A stretch of DNA of 64,000 bases from Meconema thalassinum (taxonomy: Eukaryota > Arthropoda > Insecta > Orthoptera > Tettigoniidae), in NCBI GenBank assembly GCA_946902985.2, contig OX336388.2:368763387-368827386 (forward strand). Direction: 5' to 3'. The notes beneath the pieces are model-generated. The model saw only the letters and a program-made list of their open reading frames with translations. It was not told the DNA's origin and made no database searches. The position numbers were made by a program, and so were the translations under genes. Position 1 is the first letter of the stretch. Each line of letters opens with the position of its first letter. Below are positions 10,311 to 20,544 of this stretch, piece by piece.

Positions 10311-11135
10311 GTTCGACCCTGACTATTATATGTCAGAAAACTGTACTATAATGAGCCTCATTATAACACTATTTTTCATTATGAAACAGTTTCTCCCACC
10401 AATTAGAGCTCAAGAAAGAGTTGTTTGAACAATTAGATAATTAGATGCGCTGAGTTCCACGGCCTTCTAATTTAAATTTCACTGCCTGGCCTAGCGTCAT
10501 AGTAGGGTAATCGAGGAGGCCATGGTCAAATACAAGGCATTCTCTGCGTCTCATGCGCTCTGGTCAGTACATAAAACTGGCGAAATCTCGACAGATATTT
10601 ATGAATTTTTATGTTCGAACATAAAATAGTTATAATAATTATCGTCGAACATAAACAGTCGTTTGGCCTGTTTGCCATCTCTTGATGAATGCAGTACATT
10701 TGCATTTGTCTGTTGGCACAGTTTAGAGTAAAATGTGCCTTAGCACCGAGGTCTCAGTCTCACTCATGGCTGTGATTATATGGAAGCTACTGAGGTATGG
10801 GTGGTGCTTCGAAATGACATCCAGGGCACACTCAGTGCCTGTGGATGCTGTGAAAGGTTCTACTCATAGGGTTAGTACTGCTGTTCTGACTCAGTGAGGA
10901 AAGCAATGGCAAACTACCTCACTCCACATCTTGCCTAGTACGCCTCAATATAGCGCTGCCTTGGGTTTTTGTGGGTATATACCCACATAAACTAACGGCG
11001 GTGCTTTTTGAGGATCCAACCAGCCTTCGGGCTGACTACCTAACAGACATAAACAGTCGTATGCAACTCGCCTATAATGGTAATTAAGACACTCGTATGG
11101 AAATTATACATACATACTCGTGTCTGCGAGTTTGA
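10311..11135 (+). mobile_element. repeat family X, copy 1 (interrupted by SINE)
   Basis: Begins tatgttcgaccctgac, followed by stacked inverted motifs (aaactgtactataatga and similar). It reaches gtcgaacataaacagtcgt and then the start of a terminal palindrome (gcaactcgcctataatggta). Copies 2 (35207-36080) and 3 (47088-47755) share this order. This copy is split by a 384-bp SINE at 10663-11046. Confidence 0.6.
10663..11046 (+). mobile_element. SINE insertion with 14-bp TSD
   Basis: The direct repeat acataaacagtcgt flanks it at 10649-10662 and 11047-11060. The corresponding sequence in family X copy 2 (about 35940-35955) is uninterrupted and gives the empty site. The 384-bp insert contains gaggaaagcaatggcaaac and ends in the run gaggatccaaccagccttcg ... 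ctacctaacag. I see no tRNA head, so it may be 5'-truncated. Confidence 0.85.
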
Positions 11136-12974
11136 GTTGGGGAAAAACTGATATTTTGGTGGCTAATTCGACTAATTCGATGTCGCTTTTTCGATAGGTG
11201 ATGTCAAAAAACCGATTTGGGCAAAAAAAGTGCCAAAACCGTGCCACAAAAAGTTGATTTGCGCGTTATGCGGGAACTTCACACAAAAACCAACGAAACA
11301 AAAGTTTTAGAGCTTGAAAAGTTCTTTCCAAAGCAAGTGTCAAAATTAAAATATCTTGAAAAACAAACGAGTTACAGCACAAAGTAGGGCTTGCTGCGAA
11401 CACCCTGTATGTACTCTATACGGTATAAAGCCAGTTGAATATATTTGTGTTACCTCTCTTCATGTTAAATACGGTATGCTTTGATTGATAACAATTAAAA
11501 AATAATTTAAAGTGTCAACAGATTCCGAAATAACTCACACAAAACCCGTTGAACTCCTTTGATCTCCACGTCGCACATGTATCAATGCAAATACGATTAG
11601 CAATGAAGTTGTGTGTGTACTCTTGTATAAATTATTACGATATGGCTGCGAGCTACAGTTATTTTAATTGATCACTGTTTGTTTCATGCAATGTTCCATG
11701 TCACAAATGCACGAATTTATGTTCAAGGTATATTTAGCCACCCAGAGTCTGTTTTGTATTACTGCTGTTGGATTTCATTTCGAACAGTACTGTAATGTGG
11801 TGTTATCTGCTGTTATCGCTCGTAGATTTGCTAAGGGAAACAAGCAGCTGTCACGGAGATTAATTGTGTGTTGAATGTTGCGAATTATGTTAGTGTATAA
11901 GTAAATTAGTGGTTGATAAACAGACTTGCTGCGGGGGATTTTAGCACAAGATATTCACAAATGCAGTTCATATTATTGTATGTATGAGATAGTTATAGCG
12001 GAAAATTTGAAGCGGTTGTTTGTAAACTTGGCACTGTGGTGGGAGAAATGCACCCAGCGTGTCTTAGTTTCGACAACACGTAGGATTTGGCGTAAATCGA
12101 ACCCACCTCTTTTCAGTTCTGCCTTATGATATTAAGTGCACCCCTTGTCTGCCCTCAGATCAGAATTAAATCCCTTGGCTGAGCTGAGTTGGGAAGAAAA
12201 CCCACGACTTTTAAGACTAGATTTTCAATTGTGCCATGAGACGTTTTAAGGGGGCAATTACACATATAGTTCACCAATAATAAGTAGAACGAACTGTCAC
12301 TTGTTAAGTGTGTTGTAGCTATTTACATGGTTTACGTGGTGTATACTTATCGTTATGATTTTTGGGGCATTCCGAGCATTTCTGTGACACATTTCTCAAT
12401 TACAGTATCGGATAAATTTGACAGTTTGGTACAGTGCATGTGTAAACGTGTATGAGTTAACAGAGCAAAAAATCTATGGCTGACAAAAATGTGTGCACAA
12501 TATTGGCTCTGGTGAAATGCATGATACAGAATATTCGATATTGGTAAAGTAACGGCAGGCGATGTCACTCTGACTGCCGCTCCAGTTCTCTGATCCTGGA
12601 AATCAAATACAGTGAATGATGACAAGTACTTCTTATTTTTAAACGCAATAAAAGAAGGTCGCGGGAAAAGCTGAAGAAGCAAGGAAAAAGTCAGGGATGG
12701 GAGCAGACATGGTATAGTTTCTCAATGGCATAATGAGAGCCATACTAGCGTAAGTACGCCTCAGAAAGTATATCAATGATTTGATATTTTAATTTGATTT
12801 TTTCTCAGTGGATTAGCGATGGTGTATCTAGATTATGAATCTCTGAGCGAGGGATTTGGAGTTTTGAGAAATCGACGGCACTCCTAGATGTCAGATATAG
12901 GCCCCATGAAGATAAGCCGCGTCTGTTTTGGTGATAGAAAACACACGGACTTCCATTATACTTGGTGGCTGGAA
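11136..12974. other. no gene seen
   Basis: About 1.8 kb of AT-rich sequence without recognisable coding, tRNA-like or terminal-repeat structure. Short open frames (11668-11874, 11926-12129 plus; 12353-12682 minus) have no pattern I recognise and are within chance expectation. Confidence 0.5.

Positions 12975-13030
<56 letters not shown>
12975..13030. repeat. (TAC)n microsatellite
   Basis: About 18 uninterrupted TAC units. More TAC units follow at 13362-13388 and 13757-13773. The tract appears to have been split by two SINEs. Confidence 0.95.
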
Positions 13031-13366
13031 ATGAAAAATGAAAATCCACAGCCTGCTTCCGGTCTCCGACCGGGTCAGGAATGGAATGAATGAAGCCCCT
13101 ATCTAGCGGCGAGGATATGAACTGTGCCGGCTGCCGAGGCCTGACGCACTCCTCTGGAGCAATGATTAAATGAATGACAGATGAAATGAAATGATAGTGG
13201 AGAGTGTTGCTGGAATGAAATTTTGACAGGGAAAACCGGAGAACCCGGAGAAAAACCTGTCTGCCTCCGTTTTGTCCAGCACAGATCTCACATGGAGTGA
13301 CCGGGATTTGAACCATGAACTCAGCGGTGAGAGGCCGGCGTGCTGCCGCCTAAGCCACGGAGGCTC
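13031..13366 (-). mobile_element. tRNA-derived SINE (family S4)
   Basis: On the minus strand the head reads gcctccgtggcttaggcggc ... cggttcaaatcccggtc-like. This gives an A box (GGCTTAGGCGG) and a B box close to GGTTCAAATCC, the internal RNA polymerase III promoter of tRNA-derived SINEs. The body ends in a TAC/GTA tract. Length is about 336 bp. Confidence 0.7.
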
Positions 13367-13399
13367 TACTACTACTACTACTACTAATAATAATAATAA

Positions 13400-13757
13400 T
13401 AAAATCGTATGGCCTCGGGTGCCGGGTGCAAGCTTTGTTATTTGACACCCAGAGGGTAGCTTACATGTCGAATTTCATTGTTCCTTGAAGCACTATGAAA
13501 GTCAAGGAGTTTAGATATATAAGCTCCTTGAACACTATAGCGCTTTTTAGTAGAGACATGAGGAACTTTCTGTTGACGGAAACTCCCGAGATTAATTTTT
13601 CCGTTATGAACACGTCCTACTGAATTTAAATGGGTTCTTTGACATGCTAACATCGTATGACATTCGTGTCGTAATTTTTGCCGCCTTTCAAAAAAAAATC
13701 ACTTACCACGGCCAGGAGCGAACCTGCAAGCTTGGGGTTAGTTGACCGACACGTTAA
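13400..13757 (-). mobile_element. tRNA-derived SINE (family S1), copy 1
   Basis: On minus, the head shows A- and B-box-like segments (gtggttaacgtgtcggtc and gcaggttcgctcctggccgt). A long body follows, ending gcacccgaggccatacgat and a TTA/GTA tail. Copies 2 (33027-33403) and 3 (38281-38665) are close relatives, so this is a recent ~370-bp family. Confidence 0.85.
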
Positions 13758-13773
13758 CCACTACTACTACTAC

Positions 13774-14704
13774 TTGCACTTTGAAGTACTTTCAAAGAAC
13801 ATTTCAAACATCAACAGGAAACAAGATTTAATTTTATAAATAACATTTTGTAATTCCTAAAACAATCCATGAATTTGGCAAATGATCACCAGCTTACATG
13901 ATGCCGCTTATATTTAACAATCTACCACATTCACTGCTTGTCTTTGAGAGTTTAGAAGAAACAACAATAACAAAATTGGATATTAAATAACACCCTAATA
14001 AGAGGACATTTGCTCCTCATACTCTGTGACAACAAGAAATTCAAATTTCATTGATATAACAGTAAAATTTGTAACGTAAAATATTAATATTAATGACAGC
14101 ACCTGTACAGTAATAAAGTACGTATTAATAACAAATATTATAATACATTATTCCCTTCTTTATTTTGAGACAATTACAAGTAAATAGTTGTGTGTCTAAT
14201 TGTTAGCAGCAGTGCAAGAAAATGTCAAACGTATCGCAAGGGGAGAGATTGGACTGTAATTGTTTACAATACACAAATTGTAATTATTATTAACACCTGT
14301 CGACAAGCGAACATTAGGGGTTTTAAAACTTTTTAATACGATTTTGCTTAGACAAATCATTAAATTTTTCAGCTATCTATAATTACTAAGAAATTGTTAA
14401 ATATATCATAAGTATATAGTATCGATGTTTCGTAATAGTAGTTTAACAAATAGCACCCAGCCCACTTCCTATCCAAATAATTACATTTACAAACTTACCA
14501 CAAAAACACAGGTTATCAGACAAATTAAGCTCACACCCAAGAACATGCAGCTGATCCCCCAGATGAGTCCATCCCATACATCGAATTAACCAGAACATTA
14601 AAACATAACAATTATATTCTCTGTAATCGTGTTTCAGATTCGGGTGAGTAATAAATAAATACATTAATTAATTAATTAATTAATAATTAAATAAATAAAT
14701 ATAC
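13774..14704. other. no gene; one repeat fragment
   Basis: AT-rich spacer. At about 14461-14540 the string cacaggttatcagacaaatt places a minus-oriented fragment of the gtgtgtagaatttgtctgat repeat family. An (AATT)n/(AAAT)n tract at 14660-14702 precedes the LINE that follows. Confidence 0.5.
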
Positions 14705-15568
14705 ATGAATAAAATAATAAATGACATTGCAATCTTGGCCAACAACTCTAAGGATGCTGGCATAGCTGTCCAAGCCCTGCACGAGATAGCGGTGAAATCT
14801 GGATTACAGATATCTTACGATAAGACCAAGTACTTTGAGAATCGGCACTCCGGAAACACCCCTTCGACGACCATACATGGAACGATTGAAAGAGTCAATC
14901 GCTTTTGTTATCTTGGTGAATGGGTCCACCCCAATAGTAGAGATGGCACCTCCATCTTAGCAAGGCGTACCCAACTCAACGCAGCATACCAACTATCCCA
15001 CAATTTGTACAACAAGAAATGCATTTCGAGGAATGCTAAGATCTGTCACTACAGAACTGCTGTCAGACCACAGTTTCTGTATGCCGCTGAGACCCTCTTG
15101 ATGAACAGAAAAGGCACCATGGATGACCTGGAGAAAGCCGAAAGACGTATCCTCAGGAAAATCCATGGCCCGAGATTGCTCCCAGATGGAACCTACCGTT
15201 TGAAATCTAATTCTGACCTGTATCGACAGTTGGAATCAGCCAATACCAGTATGCGACGTAGGAGGCTAAAGTTCTACGGGCACCTACAACAAATGAACAG
15301 CAACAGGCTTTCCCAGAAGATCTTCTCCTTTGTTAAAAGCTACAAGACTGGAAGCCTGTGGCTTAATGAAGTACTAAAGGACTTGGATTCGGCTGGAATT
15401 GCTGACCTTGATGTAGAAGATCGTTCTAAATTTTGTGCTATGGTAGAATCTTGGACCCCACCACCTAGAGTCCCAAAATGTCGGAAGCCCCTCTCGCAGG
15501 AGAGAGAGGAGAAATTATCAGCAGGGCTCAAGAGATATTGGGAACGGAAGAGAGCATCGAAGAACTAG
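14705..15568 (+). pseudogene. LINE reverse transcriptase C-terminal part, open frame (family C)
   Basis: The post-catalytic two-fifths of a LINE reverse transcriptase, open for 287 codons. The annotated ATG is not a native start. Element text begins at DIAILANNSKDAG, the residues just after the missing FADD box, so the copy is truncated inside its catalytic centre. Landmarks follow in order: KSGLQISYDKTK, RFCYLGEWVHPN, VRPQFLYAAETLLMNRKG, RRILRKIHGPRLLPDGTYR, RRRRLKFYGHLQQMNSNRLS, and a basic tail ending AGLKRYWERKRASKN. An (AAAT)n 3' tail at 15597-15655 ends the element, typical of retroposition. The lack of stops points to a young insertion, although it cannot encode an active enzyme. A decayed relative is at 3189-3790. 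Confidence 0.85.
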
Positions 15569-15596
15569 TCATAAGCGCTCCGTAGTGGGCTTAAAT

Positions 15597-15612
15597 CAAT
15601 AATAATAAATAA

Positions 15613-15651
<39 letters not shown>

Positions 15652-15655
15652 ATAC
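15597..15655 (+). repeat. (AAAT)n LINE 3' tail
   Basis: A simple repeat follows the LINE stop codon after about 30 bp of 3' UTR. The surrounding flank (aaataaatacat...) resembles the AT tract upstream of the element at 14685-14705, so a short TSD is possible but is masked by the tail. Confidence 0.8.
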
Positions 15656-15684
15656 ATTGAAGTGATCACAAACATTCCAGTCCC

Positions 15685-15765
15685 CATAGGAGCGGCCAAA
15701 GATTGAACAAAGGATCCTCAGACTAATACTGAGCAAGCTAACAACTGAGCCACAATGCTAGAAAA
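15685..15765 (-). repeat. tRNA-like SINE head fragment
   Basis: On minus: a gtggctcagttgttagctt segment (A-box-like), then ttgttcaatctttggccgc (weak B-box-like). No body is recognised. It may be the head of a decayed SINE. Confidence 0.35.
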
Positions 15766-16779
15766 TTATTTAAAAAATAATTAATAGTACATTCACAATA
15801 TAGATTAATGAAACAAATAAATAGAGTAGTGGTTGTAAATTTAAGTGCCTTATATCTTACCGACACGTGTTCTTTGTTAAATCATTGTAGTAGCTAGGTA
15901 CATCTGGGTCATCAGCTCCATCTATTTGGGAGGGAGTATAATTTGTCTCATAACTTGTGTTTTTGTGGAGACTGTAGTAGTCTGTGTAACTCTAATTATT
16001 AAGGTTGGGAGTGGGGTAGGTGTCCAGGGACTTAGAAAGAGGTACTAACCAAATATTTTGTCGGAGGAAGTGTGGTAAAGCCCGGAAAATAACTACAACC
16101 TGGGTAGCCCCTTTCAGCGTAGGTATTTGAACCTCCAATCTCCGGATTTGTTCCAGTTCTTCATCGCAGGAAAATTTAAATTACTGGTAGATGAATTGAA
16201 ATGTTGCAGCCCATGCTGTATGGTGCAATATTGTGACCTATGCGCCATGGTGCCACTTGATTCACGCTGGATGGAGTGTTGTGTACAGTATATGTTGATA
16301 CACCGTATAATCAGTTTCAAAGTGTACAGTACACAGCCGGGGGCTTTGTTCTACCTGCCAGACACAGCACACATAGTGCCAGACTAATACAGCACCGGCG
16401 CTACCCTGTGATGAGTCACTTCCTGGAGAAACTATAGGGTGCCCAAACGAACAATATTTCTTGGTTTAGAGAGTGGCATGACACACTTCACTGAGGCACC
16501 CTCGACAAATATTTCGTGATCCTTCATTGAAATATCTAACCCACACGTGTTCTTGTTAATTCGTTGGAGGGGGTACGCACATCTTGATCATGAGCTCCGT
16601 GTTCTAGGGGGAGTATTTAATTCGTCTGATTTAAATGAGTTATAAAATGGTACAGACAGGACAGAATTAATTATAGAAATCAATAAATCAATAAATGAAA
16701 AATTAAAATAAGGTATTTATTTATCGTATGATGAATGTATGTACATAAATACAATATATATAATTTCTGGACAATGTGC
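15766..16779. other. no gene seen
   Basis: No recognisable gene. The overlapping open frames around 16114-16387 on both strands carry no pattern I can place. Two diverged stretches (about 15860-15960 and 16540-16630) share acacgtgttc and a later gagctcc..., suggesting an old duplication. Confidence 0.4.
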
Positions 16780-17340
16780 ATAGTCACAAGTTCGTACGAT
16801 CGTACAACTCTAGGTCTAGTTCTTTGACCATTCAACTGCTTCATGCGATGTAAGATGAATGTCCATTATTGTTCCTGACAGTCAGCAACAATATGATGGA
16901 TTGACTGCGATAATGCACTGCAGTCGCAATTTGCAGAGCTAGCCCATCCCCATTAGTGCCTTGTCCAGTTCGAATCCGGTTGATGATCCTCCACTGGCGC
17001 CTGGGGAGATGGAATCCTTGTATCCGGTTAGAAGGGTTGTCAACTAGATGTTTATTTATCACTGAAGACTGCTCCCATTGGATTTTCCATGAGTTGTTAA
17101 CTTGCAAGGAGCATCTTTCAAGGTTGACTGCTGTACGCCATGGTGGTTTCCTTGATTTCAAGCGTTGGTGTTCTGCTCGTGCAAGATCTTGGTGAATGGG
17201 TAGCAGGGAATTCTGACGAATGTTTTTCCATACCTTTAGGAGAGCTTCTGATCTTCTTAGGACTGGAGGTGGAATGTTGCTGAGAACAGGTAGCCAAAGT
17301 GTGTTCGTGCTCCGAATAAAACCCGTGATTATTCACATTG
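16780..17340 (-). pseudogene. LINE C-terminal domain, frameshifted
   Basis: Minus-strand relative of the fragment at 6688-7164. The clearest stretch is FHLPRRQWRIINRIRTGQGT (about 17020-16960), which matches the W..INR.RTGHG helix of insect LINE tails. After it the frame shifts and the expected C.C...H....C knuckle is lost. Upstream residues (ATCSQQHSTSS ... SRTPTLEIKETTMAYSSQ) fall in another frame. At least one indel therefore separates the parts. It is non-functional, and it lies 60 bp from another LINE remnant on the plus strand. Confidence 0.6.
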
Positions 17341-17401
17341 CCTGATTGAGTTGCACATCTATCTTCTTAGTGCAATGCATTTGAAATATATCAGAATCCC
17401 C

Positions 17402-17950
17402 TATTGGCGTCAAATTGGCAGGTGAAAAGCTAAGGAAGTAGGAGACTTCCGTTAGTTAGGAAGCAAAATAACCAGTGATGGACGAAGCAAAGAGGATATA
17501 AAAAGTAGGTTGTCTCAGGCAAGGAAAGCATTTTTACACAAAAGAAATCAGATTTCAAATATAGATTTAGGTATTATGAAGTCATTTTTGAAAGCCTTTG
17601 TCTGGAGCGTGGCGCTCTGTGGAAGTGAAACTTGGACTGTTGGCCCAGCAGAAAAGAGGAGAAGAGAAGCATTTGAAATGTGGTGTTACTGGAGAATCAT
17701 TAAGATCAGGTAGGTAGATAGAGTAACAAACGAAAAGGTTTTAAGACGAGTGGGAGAGGAGATATGTTTCTGGCGACTGCTAATGAAGAGAAGAAAAGGG
17801 TTGGAAATACACCCAGGAATAGCAAACTTAGTTATGGAAGGAAGAGTCGAGGATAAAAACTGTAGGGGTAGACCGAGGGATGTATATGTTAAACAGATTG
17901 GCTGGGATGTAAGGAGTGGTAGCTATTGAGAGATGGAACGATTAACGATG
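17402..17950 (+). pseudogene. LINE family A, second copy, decayed
   Basis: This aligns at the DNA level with 938-1500. The landmarks are ggcaggtgaaaagcta, the MSQARKAFLHKRNQISNIDL block, then FVWSVALCGSETWTVGPAEK and WCYWRIIKIR. Frame breaks at several points (near 17440, 17713 and 17935) prevent any continuous reading. Compared with the copy at 779-1543 it lacks the FTDD segment, so it is truncated further in. The two copies share indel-free blocks, consistent with independent insertions of one family. Confidence 0.8.
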
Positions 17951-18131
17951 AGACAAGGGCCAATTAAGGCGAGAAATTGAAAGACTCCATAGGCTAAGAG
18001 CACCCTAATGCAGTCGTGGTCGGAAGAGAACATGGGAGATCGACAGGAAAGATCACAGACAGACACCACTAGACTACTATATTCGATTAATTTGCACCGA
18101 TTATGTCGGAATGGGCACAAAAACAACAAGG

Positions 18132-20293
18132 ACAAGATGTTCAGTAAAGAACATATAGCCTACTTTCTCCTAAATGCATGGGTATTGTTATAACTCTTTG
18201 TCCTTTTCAAGGAGTATGATTGAATGTTGGTTGTAGGAGCTTGTTGAAATACAACGTGCTATAGGGATATTAAACATGAATATGAGGTGCCCTTTGCTAG
18301 TGCTACCTCTGTACCAAATTTCGTTCAATTCGGTTTCACCGTGTTTGAATTGATAGGGAGAATCGATTTGCACACATACTTGGCCACCATCTGCAAACTA
18401 TTGGGCTGATGTTCTTGCAGTTTGGTCAGAATATGTTTCCCACATAAAGATATGGTGTTGCAAAATTAGGTAGACACTAGATTATTAGGTTGGTCGTAAT
18501 TACATTTTAGCTTTTAACATTTGGGTGGCCGCGATTACGTTTCCATCAAGATAGCGGTGATATAAAACATGACACTGAGGTGCCCTTTGCTAGTGCTACC
18601 TCTGTACCAAATTTCGTTCATTCGGTTCCACCGTGTTCGAAATAATAGGGGGAATCAATTTTGACATAAAGATGGCCGCCATCCACAAACTATTTGGCTA
18701 ATGACCTATTAGATTGGTCAAAGGATGCTCCCTCCATAAAGGTATGTTGTTGCAAAGTTTGGTAGAGTTCGGATGGTTATGTTAGTCGTAATTTGATTTA
18801 AGCTTTAAACATTCGTGTGGCCGCCATTACGTTTCTGTCAATATGGTGGCGATATTAATCATGACACTGAGATGCCCTTTGCTAGTGCTATCTCTGTACC
18901 AAATTTCGTTCCATTCGGTTTCAGCGTGTTTGAATTAATAGGGGGAATCGATTCTGACACAAAGATGGCCGCCATCCGCAAACTATTAGGCGAATGACCT
19001 ATTAGATTGGTCAAAGGATGCTCCCTCCATAAAGGTATGTAGTTGCAAAATTTGGTAGAGATCGGATGATTAGGTTAATCGTAATTTGATTTAAGCTTTG
19101 AACATTCGTGTGGCCGCCATTACGTTTCAGTCAAGATGGCGGCGATATAAAACATGACACTGAGGTGCCCTTTGCTAGTACTACCTCTGTACCAAATTTC
19201 GTTCCATTCGGTTCCACCGTGTTCGAAATAATAGGGGGAATCAATTTTGACATAAAGATGGCCGCCATCCGCAAACTATTTGGCTAATGACCTATTAGAA
19301 TGGTCAAAGGATGCTCCCTCCATAAAGGTATGTTGTTGCAAAGTTTGGTAGAGTTCGGATGGTTATGTTAGTCGTAATTTGATTTAAGCTTGAAACATTC
19401 GTGTGGCCGCCATTACGTTTCTGTCAACATGGTGGCGATATTAATCATGACAATGAGATGCCCTTTGCTTGTGCTATCTCTGTACCTAATGTCGTTCCAT
19501 TCGGTTTCAGCGTGTTTGAATTAATAGGGGGAATCGATTCTGACACAAAGATTGCCGCCATCCGCAAACTATCAGGTGAATGACCTATTAGATTGGTCAA
19601 AGGATGCTCCCCCCGTAAAGGTATGTAGTTGCAAAATTTGGTAGAGATCGGATGATTAGGTTAATCGTAATTTGATTTAAGCTTTGAACATTTGTGTGGC
19701 CGCCATTACGTTTCCGTCAAGATGGCGGCGATATAAAACATGACACTGAGGTGCCTTTTGTTAGTACTACCTCTGTACCAAATTTCGTTCCATTCGGTTG
19801 CACCGTGTTCGAATTAATAGGGGGAATCGATTTTCACACAACGATGGCCGCCATCCGCAAACTATTACGCTGATGACCTATTGGTTTGGTCAAAGGATGC
19901 TCCCCCCATAAAGGTATGTCGTTGCAAAATTTGGTAGAGATCGGATGATTAGGTTAGTCGTAATTTGATTTAAGCTTTGAACATTTGTGTGGCCGCCATT
20001 ACGTTTCCGTCAAGATGGCGGCGATATAAAACATGACACTGAGGTGTCCTTTGCTAGTGCTACCTTTGTACCAAATTTCGTTCAATTCGCATTCACCGTG
20101 TTCGAATTGATAGGGGGGGACAGACATTCAGAGTACACACACTCTCACACACACACACATAGACACACAGACACACACACACACAGACTCACACACACAC
20201 ATACACACACACAGACAGACACACTTTTTTCGCCCTGTGTTGATCTCATAAGTCTACTTTCATTTTTTGCAAAAATCGAAAGTAGGCTAAAAA
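18132..20293 (+). mobile_element. DINE-1/HINE-like element, subfamily 1, with tandem array
   Basis: The 5' end reads acaagatgttcagtaaagaa then catatagcctactttctcc. The 3' end reads atctcataagtctactttc, a short loop, then gaaagtaggctaaaaa. The subterminal AGCCTACTTTC and its inverse, the internal tandem repeats, an AC microsatellite (20140-20223) and a 3' hairpin are the standard parts of DINE-1 / Helentron-associated elements. No protein is encoded. Relatives: 26293-26905 (short) and 5'-end fragments at 41785-41872 and 46318-46420. Confidence 0.6.
18525..20120 (+). repeat. 293-bp tandem units, about 5.5 copies, partly as a dimer
   Basis: The box ggccgccattacgtttc, or a close variant, starts at 18525, 18819, 19112, 19405, 19698 and 19991, giving spacings of 294, 293, 293, 293 and 293. 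Units 2 and 4 share variants (tcaatatggtggcgatatta-type, gtttcagcgtgtttg), and units 1 and 3 share others (aataatagggggaatcaatt). An approximate 586-bp dimer therefore repeats twice before units 5 and 6. The short open frames at 18815 and 19401 translate these units and are not genes. Confidence 0.9.
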
Positions 20294-20470
20294 TTACGAA
20301 GAATTTTTATATTTTTAATATGTATACGTTAATATAAAAGGAAAAGAGATGGTAAGATATAATGTTCGTAATTTATATATCTGAGGTATATTTTGAAGAG
20401 TGAACAATTTTCAATAAATCGTTGATTATTCTTGTCAATAAACCACAAAAACCTATTTTAAGTCAACACG

Positions 20471-20490
20471 CCCCCCCCCCCCCCCCCCCC
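20471..20490. repeat. poly-C tract, 20 bp
   Basis: A run of 20 C lies between the two adjacent DINE-like elements. Such a run is prone to sequencing-length error. Confidence 0.9.
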
Positions 20491-20544
20491 AAGAAGAAAC
20501 ATGGTTTTATCTTATTTACTAGCCAGCTCGACAATACAATAAAC

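Noticed and set aside
12891..13316. 141-codon minus-strand frame with a poly-Val run
   Set aside because: The Val run is a translation of the (TAC)n tract, and the rest is the S4 SINE.
18815..19583. Two similar 60-codon frames starting MWPPLRFCQ
   Set aside because: They are translations of 293-bp tandem units. Other units have stops in the same place, so there is no coding constraint.
20131..20223. His/Thr-rich stretch near the end of the 19987-20337 frame
   Set aside because: It is a translation of the AC microsatellite at the end of a DINE-like element.
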